Shown here: one piece after another, positions 8,760-18,185 of the stretch
How positions within the stretch are numbered: the stretch's first letter is position 1
How the letters are laid out: the number at the start of each line of letters is the position of its first letter
From: Segatella copri
GTDB taxonomy: Bacteria; Bacteroidota; Bacteroidia; Bacteroidales; Bacteroidaceae
Reading direction: 5' to 3'
NCBI RefSeq assembly: GCF_015074785.1
Contig: NZ_CP042464.1
Span: 2,229,001-2,293,000 of the forward strand
DNA: 64,000 nt
The notes under the pieces: model-generated
Databases searched by the model: none
What the model was told of the DNA's origin: nothing
Seen by the model: the letters and a program-made list of their open reading frames with translations, nothing else
Translations under genes and position numbers: made by a program

Positions 8760-10099
8760 AAATAATCATAGCTGGCGCATATGCCATAGGTACTCATCTG
8801 GCGAGACTCCTGTCACGCAGCAATGAAGAGATTACGCTCATCGATGAAAGCGAAGAGCGCCTGGCAAGCATTGGCTCCGACTGCGACCTGCTCACCATGC
8901 TGGGCAAGCCTACCAGTCTTCACATCTTACGCGATGCGGGGGTAGCAGATGCCGACCTCTTCATCGCCGTTACTCCGGTAGAAAGTACCAACATTACAGC
9001 TAGCATCCTTGCCAAGAACCTGGGTGCCAAAAGAACGGTGGCCCGTGTGGATAACCCGGAGTATATGGATCAGCAGGCTCAGGAATTCTTCAAAGAATTA
9101 GGTATCAGCAAACTGATTTATCCGGAGATGCTCGCAGCCGTAGATATCAATAACGGACTGAAAATGAGTTGGGTACGTCAGCGCTGGGATGTGCACGACG
9201 GCGCACTCGTCATGCTCGGCATCAAACTGCGCGAAGGATGCGAGATACTGAACGAACCGCTCAAGAACATCAGCGGTCCTAACGACCCATACCACGTGGT
9301 AGCCATCAAGCGAGGCAGCGATACCATCATCCCTGGCGGTAACGACGAGCTGAAACTCTACGACCTCGCCTACTTCATGACCACCCGCAACTATATCCCA
9401 TATATCCGCAAGATTGTAGGCAAGGAGCACTATGTAGATGTGAAGAACGTGATGATTATGGGTGGCGGACGCACAGCCGTAAGAGCCGTGAAGAAGATGC
9501 CGGAATATATGGAATGCAAGATTATCGAGATGAGCGAGGAGCGCTGCGAATATCTCAACGATATTCTCGATGAGAACAAGACGCTCATCATTCATGGTGA
9601 CGGACGCGACATTCCGCTACTCGTAGAAGAAGGTATCCGCAGTACCCAGGCCTTCGTGGCACTGACCGGTAACGCCGAAACCAATATTCTGGCCTGTCTT
9701 ACCGCCAAGAGAATGGGTGTGCGCAAGACGGTGGCTGCCGTAGAAAACGTAGACTACGTGAGCATGGCAGAGAGTCTGGATATCGGTACCATCATCAACA
9801 AGAAGATGATTGCCGCCAGCTACATCTATCAGATGATGCTCGATGCCGACGTGATGAACGTGAGATTCCTGATGAGCGCTAACGCCGATGTAGCTGAGTT
9901 TATAGCCAAAGAAGGTTCGAAGGTAACCCAGAAACCGGTGAAAGAACTCGGCATGCCTATCGGTGTAACCATCGGTGGACTGGTTCGCGGTGAAGAAGGA
10001 ATGCTCGTTTCGGGTAACACCCAGATAGAACCGGGCGACTCGGTGATGGTTTTCTGCCACAACATCAACATGAAGAAAATTGAGAAATACTTCATCTAA
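8756..10099 (+). CDS. trkA: Trk potassium uptake regulatory subunit
   Basis: This 447-residue peripheral cytoplasmic protein has two RCK/TrkA-N Rossmann domains, each followed by a TrkA-C domain. The first starts [19 protein letters not shown], and the second starts near residue 230 with [16 protein letters not shown]. TrkA binds NAD(H) or ATP/ADP and gates the TrkH channel. The first loop reads GAYAIG rather than the usual GxGxxG, so the first nucleotide site is slightly unusual. The start overlaps the end of dxs, and trkH follows 30 bases later, so the three genes form one operon. Confidence 0.93.
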   Translation: MKIIIAGAYAIGTHLARLLSRSNEEITLIDESEERLASIGSDCDLLTMLGKPTSLHILRDAGVADADLFIAVTPVESTNITASILAKNLGAKRTVARVDNPEYMDQQAQEFFKELGISKLIYPEMLAAVDINNGLKMSWVRQRWDVHDGALVMLGIKLREGCEILNEPLKNISGPNDPYHVVAIKRGSDTIIPGGNDELKLYDLAYFMTTRNYIPYIRKIVGKEHYVDVKNVMIMGGGRTAVRAVKKMPEYMECKIIEMSEERCEYLNDILDENKTLIIHGDGRDIPLLVEEGIRSTQAFVALTGNAETNILACLTAKRMGVRKTVAAVENVDYVSMAESLDIGTIINKKMIAASYIYQMMLDADVMNVRFLMSANADVAEFIAKEGSKVTQKPVKELGMPIGVTIGGLVRGEEGMLVSGNTQIEPGDSVMVFCHNINMKKIEKYFI

Positions 10100-10129
10100 G
10101 CGTGAAGGAGATAGAGACATACTTCATAT

Positions 10130-11587
10130 ATGATAAACAGCAAATTAATATATAAGATTTTAGGGCAACTGCTTTTCATAGAAGCATTCCTGCTCTTCGT
10201 CAGTCTGCTGGTAGCTTTCTATTACCAGCAGGACGACATCTTTGCCTTCATTGTGGCAACACTTACCACCATCGGAGGCGGACTGGTGCTGAAATGGCGA
10301 GGACACGGAGCAGATAACTCAATGTCGCGCCGTGATGCCTATCTCGTGGTAACGCTCTCATGGATTGTATTCAGTTTCTTCGGAACCCTCCCCTTCATGA
10401 TAAGTGGATACATCAACAACTTTACCGATGCCTACTTTGAAACCATGTCGGGATTTACGACAACGGGAGCCACGATATTAGACGATGTAGAATGTTTCCC
10501 CCACGGACTGCTCTTCTGGCGTTCGCTCACCCAATGGATAGGCGGTCTGGGAATCGTGTTCTTCACCATCGCCCTGCTGCCATCGCTTGTAGGAGGACAG
10601 ACCAAGGTGTTTGCTGCCGAGGCAACAGGACCTATCAAAACGAAATTGCATCCCCGGCTTTCCACTTCGGCTAAATGGATATGGAGTATCTATCTGATGC
10701 TCACCATTGCCTGCATCGCATCCTACTATGTGGCAGGAATGAATCTCTTCGACAGTTTCAACTATGCGATGACCACTACGGCTACAGGAGGTTTCTCTAC
10801 TCATAACAGCAGTACCTCGTTTTTCCATTCGCCGGCGCTGGAATACATCTGTGCCTTCTTCTGCTTCCTGTCGGGTGTTAACTTCACCCTGCTCTATGCA
10901 GCCGTCATCAAGTTCAAGATCAAGGATCTGTTCAAGAATTCAGAGTTTAAGTTCTATATGCTCCTCGTTACAGTCTTCACGGCTTTCATCATGGTAGAGC
11001 TGATAGCGATGCGCAACTACGATGTGGAACATGCCTTCCGCAGCTCCATCTTCCAGGTGGTATCATTCATCACCACCACGGGATTATTTAACGACGATGC
11101 TGCTGTGTGGCCTCACGTTACCTGGGTGGTATTGGCAGCCTGCATGTTCTTCGGAGCCTGCTCAGGCAGTACGAGTGGAGGTTTGAAATGTATCCGTGGC
11201 GTGATGCTGGTAAGAATGGTGAAGAATGAATTCCGCCAGATTCTGCATCCTAACGCCGTGCTACCATTGAAGATTGATGGTGTGAACGTACCGATGCAGA
11301 AGCGTGTTACGCTGCTTGCCTTCCTCACCACTTATCTCATCATCTGTCTGGTGATATCGTTCACGATGATAGCCATGGGCATCGATAATACCAATGCCAT
11401 CACCATCACCCTGAGTTGCGTGGGTAATGTGGGACCTACGCTGGGTACGGAAATCGGACCAACCATGTCGTGGAGCGAACTGCCGGATGTGGCAAAATGG
11501 TTCTGCTCGCTGATGATGCTCATCGGTCGTCTGGAGATATTCAGTGTGCTGGTTATCTTAACGCCAGCATTCTGGAGAGAGAACTAA
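10130..11587 (+). CDS. trkH: Trk potassium channel subunit TrkH
   Basis: This 485-residue polytopic inner-membrane protein moves K+ into the cell together with TrkA. It shows the repeated selectivity-filter signatures of the TrkH/KtrB family: SGFTTTGATI near residue 107, TTATGGFSTHN near 215, TTTGLFNDD near 313 and CVGNVGPTLG near 430. About ten hydrophobic segments are visible. It is the last gene of the dxs-trkA-trkH operon. The 187-bp gap after it holds no clear terminator. Confidence 0.94.
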   Translation: MINSKLIYKILGQLLFIEAFLLFVSLLVAFYYQQDDIFAFIVATLTTIGGGLVLKWRGHGADNSMSRRDAYLVVTLSWIVFSFFGTLPFMISGYINNFTDAYFETMSGFTTTGATILDDVECFPHGLLFWRSLTQWIGGLGIVFFTIALLPSLVGGQTKVFAAEATGPIKTKLHPRLSTSAKWIWSIYLMLTIACIASYYVAGMNLFDSFNYAMTTTATGGFSTHNSSTSFFHSPALEYICAFFCFLSGVNFTLLYAAVIKFKIKDLFKNSEFKFYMLLVTVFTAFIMVELIAMRNYDVEHAFRSSIFQVVSFITTTGLFNDDAAVWPHVTWVVLAACMFFGACSGSTSGGLKCIRGVMLVRMVKNEFRQILHPNAVLPLKIDGVNVPMQKRVTLLAFLTTYLIICLVISFTMIAMGIDNTNAITITLSCVGNVGPTLGTEIGPTMSWSELPDVAKWFCSLMMLIGRLEIFSVLVILTPAFWREN

Positions 11588-11774
11588 CATACCCAGAGGG
11601 GGAGTTAGAAAATAAAAGAGAAGTTGATATTTGAAGTAAGAAATACGCTTACTAGACTAAGTATATTTCGCACAAAAGGCGTTATATATAATAAGGTATA
11701 GGTTCAGCAAGAGCCTTACCGGAGAGTAAGAAACCGTACTGAAGAGTACATTTATAAACTAAATATAGGTAATA

Positions 11775-12737
11775 ATGAAACCATTAAAATTTCAACCGCT
11801 ATTAAAATCCACCATCTGGGGTGGCAGTAAGATTATCACTTTCAAGCATCTCGACGTAAAGCAAGAGAATGTGGGAGAAAGCTGGGAAATCTCTGGAGTA
11901 CCAGGAAATGAAAGCATCGTAGCCGATGGCGAGATGCAGGGCAAGAGCCTCAACGAGGTTGTTGCAGAACGGAAGGGAAGCTTCCTCGGAGAAGAGAACT
12001 ACAAGCGTTTCGGCAATGAGTTTCCACTGCTCATCAAGTTTATCGATGCCAACCGCGACCTCTCTATCCAGGTGCATCCTAATGATGAAATTGCCAAGAA
12101 GCAAGGTAAGGAACGCGGCAAGACCGAGATGTGGTATGCGCTGCCATGCGAGCCGGATGCCAAGCTCTACAACGGCTTGAAGATGCAGATTACTCCTGAG
12201 CAGTACAAGGAGATGGTAGAGAACGATACCATCACCGATGCCCTGGCTCAGTATAACGTGAAGGAGGACGACTGCTTCTTTATCCCAGCCGGCAGAATCC
12301 ACACCATCGGAACAGGCTGTTTCGTTGTCGAGATTCAGCAGACCAGCGATGTTACCTATCGCATCTACGACTTCAAGCGCAAGGACAAGGATGGCAACTA
12401 TCGCCAGCTCCACACCAAGGAAGCTGCTGAGTGCATCGACTACACCGTATTGCCAGACTATCGCCAGCACTACACTCCTGCCAAGAATCAGGGTGTAAGC
12501 ATGGTGCAGTGCCCTTACTTCACCACAGCCGTTTATGATCTCGATGAGCCAATGACGCTGGATTATTCAGAATTGGACAGCTTCGTGATTCTGATTGGCT
12601 TGAAGGGTGAGGCTAAGATTATCGACAACGAGGGTAACGAGATTACGCTCCAGGGCGGCGAAAGCATCGTTGTTCCTGCCAGCACCAAGACATTGAAGGT
12701 AGAAGGAACCCTGAAGTTCCTGGAGACATACGTATAA
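11775..12737 (+). CDS. manA: Mannose-6-phosphate isomerase, class I
   Basis: This 320-residue cytoplasmic zinc enzyme interconverts mannose 6-phosphate and fructose 6-phosphate. The zinc-binding cupin motif IQVHPND is near residue 97, and the active-site stretch FIPAGRIHTIGTG is near 175. The length matches the short bacterial class I form. It is transcribed alone and ends at a very long inverted repeat that separates it from the convergent DUF4435 gene. Confidence 0.92.
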   Translation: MKPLKFQPLLKSTIWGGSKIITFKHLDVKQENVGESWEISGVPGNESIVADGEMQGKSLNEVVAERKGSFLGEENYKRFGNEFPLLIKFIDANRDLSIQVHPNDEIAKKQGKERGKTEMWYALPCEPDAKLYNGLKMQITPEQYKEMVENDTITDALAQYNVKEDDCFFIPAGRIHTIGTGCFVVEIQQTSDVTYRIYDFKRKDKDGNYRQLHTKEAAECIDYTVLPDYRQHYTPAKNQGVSMVQCPYFTTAVYDLDEPMTLDYSELDSFVILIGLKGEAKIIDNEGNEITLQGGESIVVPASTKTLKVEGTLKFLETYV

Positions 12738-12738
12738 T

Positions 12739-12861
12739 TTTAAAGGTAAAAAGGTAAAAAAGTAAAAAGGTAAAAAGAGCCTGGCGGGATGTCATCTGCC
12801 TGCTTTCTTTTTACCCTTTTACTTTTTTACCTTTTTACTTTTTTACCTTTTTACCTTTAAA
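12739..12861. terminator. Large inverted repeat made of (G)GTAAAAA units, bidirectional terminator
   Basis: Positions 12739-12771 are perfectly complementary to 12829-12861 (33 bp). Both arms are built from degenerate AAAAAGGT/ACCTTTTT direct repeats. The element fills the gap between two convergent genes, and each arm supplies T-rich tracts, so termination in both directions is plausible. The same ACCTTTTTAC simple repeat recurs at about 37786-37815 inside the haem operon. Confidence 0.7.
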
Positions 12862-12869
12862 TATCCTTT

Positions 12870-13868
12870 TTACCTTTCCAAATACTTTTCCACATCCGCC
12901 TGTATCTTCTGGAATTCGGGAGAGAACTGGTAGAAGGTGTTCTTCTTCATCATCATCTTCACCTTGCCCAGACTATTCTCATAACATGCCATTTCGGTGC
13001 GGGCCTGCTCGGAATGGAGGGCACGGTCGCGGATTTCGTTCTCCCTATCATTGCGCAAAGCATCGCAGACGCTCTGGACGATGGGACTTACTACCAGGTC
13101 GAAGAGATGATGACCCTGAATATATAAATAGGTATTGCTCTCGTTTACACCCAGACTGTTGAGGTAAAGAGCCATTTCATCCAACTCATCCTTAAACTTC
13201 TTAAAGCGGCGCTCCAGCTGGAACAGCTTTGCCCGCACCTTCTTTCCCAAATAATCTATCGCCCATTTAGGATCCTGGATTCGGACAGAAGGCAGCATGA
13301 TGACCTTATCAAACTCCGCCATATCAAAATGCATCGACATCTTGCGATGACGCACATAGAACAGCATGTGCCATAAGAAGAGGGGCCAGATGGTACGGGA
13401 ATAAGACTCAAGAAAACGCTCGAAATCGAAGATGCGACGGTCGTTGAGCGTCACCATCACACAGGTTTCGTGCAATCCTCTGGCATAACATTGGAAGTTT
13501 TCAATGGCATAGGCATAGGTATGGAAGATGTAAGGATTCTCCAACATCTGCTGGGAAGACTCGGTTGAGCCCTGACGCAGATAATCGTAATCGGCATCTA
13601 CACAGGCTATCATATCCCTACCTACTCCCTTCAGCATACTGGAGATAGCAGCCTTCTTGCCTCGGTCTAAATGCTGGTTACGGGTAGGCAGCATGATATC
13701 AAAATAGCGTTTTTCATTCTCAAACTTTCCCAATACAGAACGCCAGAAGAAGACATCATCATAGCTCTCGACGTAAGCCACAATCTTGCGCCGAGCCTTC
13801 TTCGAGGTCATCCTGTTGGCTGCCTCGAAGAACTGGGAATTGATATTATCGGTTAAACGTTTAGCCAT
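12870..13868 (-). CDS. DUF4435 protein, Toprim-like (PARIS AriB-like)
   Basis: This 332-residue cytoplasmic protein has the DUF4435 layout. IVAYVESYDDVFFW supplies a Glu at about residue 34, and DMIACVDADYDYL supplies Asp at about 91 and 93, the E...DxD arrangement of Toprim nucleases. DUF4435 proteins act as the effector AriB in PARIS anti-phage systems, paired with an ABC-like ATPase, and such an ATPase is encoded 39 bases upstream. The defence role is inferred. Such pairs are widespread in Bacteroidota chromosomes and this one has not been tested. The 39-bp gap contains ACATTCAACA-type simple repeats. Confidence 0.75.
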   Translation of the reverse strand: MAKRLTDNINSQFFEAANRMTSKKARRKIVAYVESYDDVFFWRSVLGKFENEKRYFDIMLPTRNQHLDRGKKAAISSMLKGVGRDMIACVDADYDYLRQGSTESSQQMLENPYIFHTYAYAIENFQCYARGLHETCVMVTLNDRRIFDFERFLESYSRTIWPLFLWHMLFYVRHRKMSMHFDMAEFDKVIMLPSVRIQDPKWAIDYLGKKVRAKLFQLERRFKKFKDELDEMALYLNSLGVNESNTYLYIQGHHLFDLVVSPIVQSVCDALRNDRENEIRDRALHSEQARTEMACYENSLGKVKMMMKKNTFYQFSPEFQKIQADVEKYLER

Positions 13869-13907
13869 AAGCTGAAAAAATCAACATTCAACACTTAACA
13901 TTCAACA

Positions 13908-14726
13908 TTACGAAATCGTAATATCATTCACATCCGTCACCCTATCGGTCCATCCATCCATGACCACAGCAGGACTGTGGGTGGTCATGATGATCTGGAT
14001 ATTCGGATTAAGCTGCAGCACCAGACCGATGAGCTGCTTCTGCCATTCGAAATGAAGGCTGATTTCCGGCTCATCCATAAAGAGGACGTATGACTGGTTG
14101 TCCTCCACCAGCACGGTGAGGAGGATGGCAAGAATCTGCTTCTCACCAGCCGAGAGCTGATAAGGCGAGAGCTGCTCGCCTATCTGGTTGAAGCGGATTT
14201 CGTTGGCAGTACGGATGATGGTCTTGCCGGTATCCTTGAAAAGATTATCTACCATATCCTGGAACATCTTCTTCGGTTCACTCAGTTTCTGAGCCTTGAA
14301 GGCTGCATCCGGTTCGCCACTCTGCAAGACGGCGATGATGCGATTGCCGATGTTCACCTGGTAATCCAGATACTTGCGCTGCAGCTGGAAGAGCTGCCAG
14401 TCGAGTTCGGTAACCAGGGTAAGGTCTATCTTGTTGATCATCTCGGCATTCATCAATGGTCTATCTACCGAGCGGATTACATCATATCTAATCCACTTTG
14501 CCTCCTCCGGCTCCACCTTCAGATGCACACCCTTGATCATGTGACTAGGGAATTCACCGCCAGCCGCCAGACCCTTTACCACCTTATTTAATATAGTACT
14601 CTTGCCCACGCCGTTTACACCACTCAGGATATTGACACGGCGGTCGAGGTTCCAAAGAATATGTTTGGTACCGCTCCAGAGAGATTCAATCTCTATCTGT
14701 TTGATATAATCAGCATATTTCTGCAT
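13908..14726 (-). CDS. ABC/SMC-like AAA ATPase, partner of DUF4435 protein (PARIS AriA-like)
   Basis: This 272-residue cytoplasmic ATPase carries Walker A GVNGVGKST (residues 36-44), the ABC signature LSAGEKQ, Walker B YVLFMDEPEISLH and the switch histidine in TTHSP near residue 253. It is shorter than characterised AriA proteins (roughly 450 residues) because the middle arm is reduced. It lies upstream of and in the same operon as the DUF4435 gene, with a promoter box at 14816-14823. In PARIS, the ATPase senses a phage trigger and releases the Toprim nuclease; whether that applies here is inference. Confidence 0.8.
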   Translation of the reverse strand: MQKYADYIKQIEIESLWSGTKHILWNLDRRVNILSGVNGVGKSTILNKVVKGLAAGGEFPSHMIKGVHLKVEPEEAKWIRYDVIRSVDRPLMNAEMINKIDLTLVTELDWQLFQLQRKYLDYQVNIGNRIIAVLQSGEPDAAFKAQKLSEPKKMFQDMVDNLFKDTGKTIIRTANEIRFNQIGEQLSPYQLSAGEKQILAILLTVLVEDNQSYVLFMDEPEISLHFEWQKQLIGLVLQLNPNIQIIMTTHSPAVVMDGWTDRVTDVNDITIS

Positions 14727-14815
14727 AAGAATAATCTCCTATCTTTAATAGTCAAGAACGGAAAAAGACTATGGTCTTAACTTCTTAACTCCTTTAAGTT
14801 TCAAAAAATATACCG

Positions 14816-14823
14816 CAAATATA
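14816..14823 (-). promoter_or_regulatory. -7 promoter box for the ATPase/DUF4435 operon
   Basis: The minus strand reads TATATTTG, about 90 bases upstream of the ATPase start. It is divergent from the EamA gene promoter. Confidence 0.55.
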
Positions 14824-14844
14824 GCAAAATTCCTCGAATTTTTG

Positions 14845-14852
14845 TACCTTTG
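14845..14852 (+). promoter_or_regulatory. -7 promoter box for the EamA transporter
   Basis: TACCTTTG matches TAnnTTTG, about 50 bases upstream of the start codon at 14903. Confidence 0.65.
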
Positions 14853-14902
14853 CACTCGATTTTATTCAAAAATAGGAAGATTTAAATAGAAATAAGGAAA
14901 AA

Positions 14903-15847
14903 ATGGATAACAAACGACCTTTTATCGCCCACCTGTGCCTCTTCTGTTCCGGCGCATTCTGGGGACTGATGGCTCCCGTAGGCAAGGATGCCATGCTTCA
15001 CGGCATCGACGGCATCGACCTGGTGAGCTTCCGAGTATTGGGTGGTGCCATTCTCTTCTGGCTCACCTCGCTCTTCACCAAGAAAGAGCATGTTCCAGTA
15101 AAAGACATCTTCAAGTTTGCTGCTGCCGGACTCTTCGCCCTCGTGTTCAACCAGTGTTCTTACACCATCGGTCTGAACATGACTTCGCCTAGCAATTCCA
15201 GTATCATGACCACTTCGATGCCTATCTTCGCCATGGTTCTCTCCTTCCTGATATTGAAGGAGCCTATCACCTGGAAGAAGGCGCTCGGTGTATTGATGGG
15301 ATGCGCAGGTGCCGTCATCATCATCATGACGAGTGCTACGGCTGGCAATGCCAAGGTGGGAAACATCTGGGGTGACCTGCTCTGTATGTCGGCGCAGCTT
15401 TCTTTCGCCCTCTACCTGTCGCTCTTCAAGAACCTGCTGTCTAAGTATTCGCTCTTCACCATCAACAAGTGGATGTTCCTCTGGGCAACGGTCCTGATAT
15501 GGCCTTTCACCATCAGTCACGTGATGAGCATCGACTTTGCCCAGGTTCCGATGAGCACTTGGTGGGAAACGGGCTACGTGGTTCTCTTCGGCACTTATCT
15601 GGGCTACATCTGCATGATGATTGGCCAAAAGACCCTGCGCCCTACCGTAGTTTCGGTATATAACTATGTGCAGCCGCTGGTATCGGTCACCGTGAGTGTC
15701 ATCGTGGGGCTCGCCGTATTCAAGGGTATGCAGGCAATAGCCGCCATCCTCGTGTTCTCAGGTGTATGGCTCGTGGTAAAGAGCAAGTCAAAGAGAGATA
15801 TCGACCAGCACGACCACAGCCTGGCCTACGAGAAAAGACATGCTTAA
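14903..15847 (+). CDS. EamA/DMT-superfamily permease
   Basis: This 314-residue inner-membrane protein has ten hydrophobic segments forming two EamA repeats. The N-terminal repeat includes FCSGAFWGLMAPVGKDAM and the second starts near residue 155. Members export metabolites or amino acids, but the substrate cannot be read from sequence. The C-terminal tail is short and charged (KSKSKRDIDQHDHS). The gene has its own promoter and ends at a strong terminator shared with the convergent lactate permease gene. Confidence 0.88.
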   Translation: MDNKRPFIAHLCLFCSGAFWGLMAPVGKDAMLHGIDGIDLVSFRVLGGAILFWLTSLFTKKEHVPVKDIFKFAAAGLFALVFNQCSYTIGLNMTSPSNSSIMTTSMPIFAMVLSFLILKEPITWKKALGVLMGCAGAVIIIMTSATAGNAKVGNIWGDLLCMSAQLSFALYLSLFKNLLSKYSLFTINKWMFLWATVLIWPFTISHVMSIDFAQVPMSTWWETGYVVLFGTYLGYICMMIGQKTLRPTVVSVYNYVQPLVSVTVSVIVGLAVFKGMQAIAAILVFSGVWLVVKSKSKRDIDQHDHSLAYEKRHA

Positions 15848-15874
15848 AAGATATAATATCGATTTATAAAACTG

Positions 15875-15916
15875 AAACTGTCCCCATCTGAGATAACAGA
15901 TGAGGACAGTTTTTTA
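15875..15916. terminator. Bidirectional terminator
   Basis: The 15-16 bp near-perfect stem starting AAACTGTCC and ending GGACAGTTT is followed by Ts on the plus strand. It lies between the convergent EamA and lactate permease genes. Confidence 0.85.
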
Positions 15917-15931
15917 TATAAAAAAAGAAGA

Positions 15932-17512
15932 TCAGCAACCGAAGTAAACCATCAGTCCGCCCAATACGATATACAGCAGGGCGTATGGGATGGCCGAACG
16001 GAGAATCTCTCCATCCTTTCCCTCCATATCGCAGGCTGCAGTAGCGATGGCGATACTCTGCGGACTGATCATCTTGCCACCCGTGGCTCCCGTGGTATTG
16101 GCAGCAACCAGCCAGTTCTCCTGACCACCCTCCATACCGAAGAATGTGCTCTGTCCCGTCATGCCCAACTGATTGGCAACATGAGCCTGGAGCTTGGCAA
16201 AGAGGATATTCGAAGAGGTATCAGAACCCGTTACGAAGGTTCCGATGGCACCAATCATAGGTGCTACCAGAGGATAGAAATCTCCCGTTACTGCCACCAG
16301 ACCTGAGGCGATGGCAGTAATCATTCCCGAATAGTTCATCACACTTGCCAGGGCTATCAGCGAACAGATGGTCACCACCGTCTTACGCAGATTCACCGTG
16401 GTACGGGCAAGAATCACCATCAATCTATTAAGGCTCAATCCCTGAATCAGTCCACCAATCGTAGCACCCAGGAAGAGCATCAAGCCCGCATTGGAAATCC
16501 AGCCAAACTTAAAGGTGCTGTCGAGTACAGGCAGATGAACCGCACTCACCAGATGACTTTTGAGGAAAGCATTGACCGGAGGACAGAGGGCTCCGGAAAC
16601 CAGGATGAATATCAATATAAAAAGGTAAACGCTCCATGCCTTTAGGCTCTCGGCAAGCGTAAAGGTTTCCTTATCCTGCACCTTGCTCTTTCTGGCAAAC
16701 ACCTTGGCGTATGCGATGATGGCGATAATGGCTGCCAGCGAACCGATGATGGCTGGAGTCTCCGAACCGAGATAATAGCCGCAGACAAACTGCACTACCA
16801 CGGAAATCACTCCCACCCAGAGGGCGATGATGAGATTCTTGATAAGATTGTGCTTATCGGTAAGCGTCAGGATGATGAAAGGCAGAATGATAAAAAGAGG
16901 TGCCAGCTGGATAATGGCGAAGGCCGAAGTCTCGCAAATCTGTGCCGCCGAAGCCGATCCGCTTTCAGCCACCTCGTTACAGAGCGTAGTAACCGGTACA
17001 CCCACGGCACCAAATCCCGTAGCCACGGTATTACCGATTAAGGAAACCAGAGCCGAGAACATCGGTTTGAAGCCGAGTCCGATGAGGATGGCAGCAGGTA
17101 TCGCCACCGCCGTTCCGAAACCCGCCATACCTTCGAGCAGTCCGCCGAATCCCCATACGAGGAGCAGCACGAGCAGTCCCTTATCATCGGTAATCGATGT
17201 AAACTGCCTCTTGATCACCTCTATCTGCTTGCTTTCCACGAGGATATTATAGCTATAGATAGCCATCAGGATGATGATGAGAATCGGGAATACCGCCTTC
17301 AGGATGCCTTCCACCACCGCCCATCCCGTCAGGGCGATCACGCTGTCCTCCGCATGTTCCGGGGCAATCATGCCTAGCGGCGAAGCAGCGAAGAGAGCGA
17401 GCAACACGGTAATTACGAGCGTCAGCAAGGCGCTTTTATGACCTGCCATCTTGAAGCCGAGCATCAGGATGAACAGCAACACGATGGGAATAATAGAAAC
17501 TACAGATGCCAT
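15932..17512 (-). CDS. lldP: L-lactate permease
   Basis: This 526-residue inner-membrane protein belongs to the LctP family, which imports lactate (and glycolate) with protons. It has about 12-14 hydrophobic segments. Family blocks seen are GFGGLLEGMAGFGTAVAIPAA near residue 118, GAIGTFVTGSDTSSN near 417 and ATGGKMISPQSIAIATAA near 480. Its promoter at 17566-17573 is divergent from the sigma-factor gene. No lactate dehydrogenase genes are nearby, so its catabolic partner is elsewhere. Confidence 0.92.
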   Translation of the reverse strand: MASVVSIIPIVLLFILMLGFKMAGHKSALLTLVITVLLALFAASPLGMIAPEHAEDSVIALTGWAVVEGILKAVFPILIIILMAIYSYNILVESKQIEVIKRQFTSITDDKGLLVLLLVWGFGGLLEGMAGFGTAVAIPAAILIGLGFKPMFSALVSLIGNTVATGFGAVGVPVTTLCNEVAESGSASAAQICETSAFAIIQLAPLFIILPFIILTLTDKHNLIKNLIIALWVGVISVVVQFVCGYYLGSETPAIIGSLAAIIAIIAYAKVFARKSKVQDKETFTLAESLKAWSVYLFILIFILVSGALCPPVNAFLKSHLVSAVHLPVLDSTFKFGWISNAGLMLFLGATIGGLIQGLSLNRLMVILARTTVNLRKTVVTICSLIALASVMNYSGMITAIASGLVAVTGDFYPLVAPMIGAIGTFVTGSDTSSNILFAKLQAHVANQLGMTGQSTFFGMEGGQENWLVAANTTGATGGKMISPQSIAIATAACDMEGKDGEILRSAIPYALLYIVLGGLMVYFGC

Positions 17513-17565
17513 AAGCCATTCAGTTTTTTAATGTTTTCGATTGCTAAATTTTATGTTTATGACTG

Positions 17566-17573
17566 CAAAAATA
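17566..17573 (-). promoter_or_regulatory. -7 promoter box for lldP
   Basis: The minus strand reads TATTTTTG, about 55 bases upstream of lldP. Confidence 0.6.
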
Positions 17574-17668
17574 ACATTTTTCTTTGAAAAAAGAAAGCAT
17601 TTTTTGAAAAAAATCTCTTCTTAGATGTCCGATTTTTCAATTTCATACGTCTATAGAGTGTTAAGGTT

Positions 17669-18169
17669 ATGAGAACAGAAGAATTCAACCATATCATCCT
17701 ACCGATGCGCAGCGACCTGAAAGCGTATGCGCTAAGGTTGACTGAGAGTGACGACAATGCCGAAGACCTCGTGCAGGAAGTCATGCTCAGGCTGTGGGAC
17801 ATGCGCCAGAATATCAAGGCAGAAGATAACCTCAAGGCGCTCGCCATCACCATCATGCGCAACAAGTTTTATGACCAGTGCAGGCATGAGGAGCGGAACT
17901 TCACCACCGACAGGGTGATGGAAGTATCCATAGAAGACCGGCGGGCAGAGCAACGGGACGAGGTAAATCTCATCAAGCAGATAGTGGCACAGCTCCCGCC
18001 CTTGCAGCAGCAGATATTCCGCATGAAGGAGATAGAAGGCTATACTGCCGATGAAATCATGCAGATAACGGGATGTACTGCCGATAATCTCCGAAAGAAT
18101 CTCTCCAGAGCCCGACTCAAAATCAGAGAGACCTATATGAATATCGTGAAACAAAACAGAACAAAATAA
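17669..18169 (+). CDS. ECF-type RNA polymerase sigma factor
   Basis: This 166-residue protein has sigma region 2 (LTESDDNAEDLVQEVMLRLWDM, residues 25-47) and region 4 (LPPLQQQIFRMKEIEGYTADEIMQITGC..DNLRKNLSRARLKIRE, residues 110-155), with no region 3. This is the ECF layout. It heads a four-gene operon whose second product is a membrane protein of likely anti-sigma type. No TAnnTTTG box precedes it, which fits autoregulated ECF expression, though this is inference. Confidence 0.92.
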   Translation: MRTEEFNHIILPMRSDLKAYALRLTESDDNAEDLVQEVMLRLWDMRQNIKAEDNLKALAITIMRNKFYDQCRHEERNFTTDRVMEVSIEDRRAEQRDEVNLIKQIVAQLPPLQQQIFRMKEIEGYTADEIMQITGCTADNLRKNLSRARLKIRETYMNIVKQNRTK

Positions 18170-18185
18170 AAAAGGAGGAAAGAAG

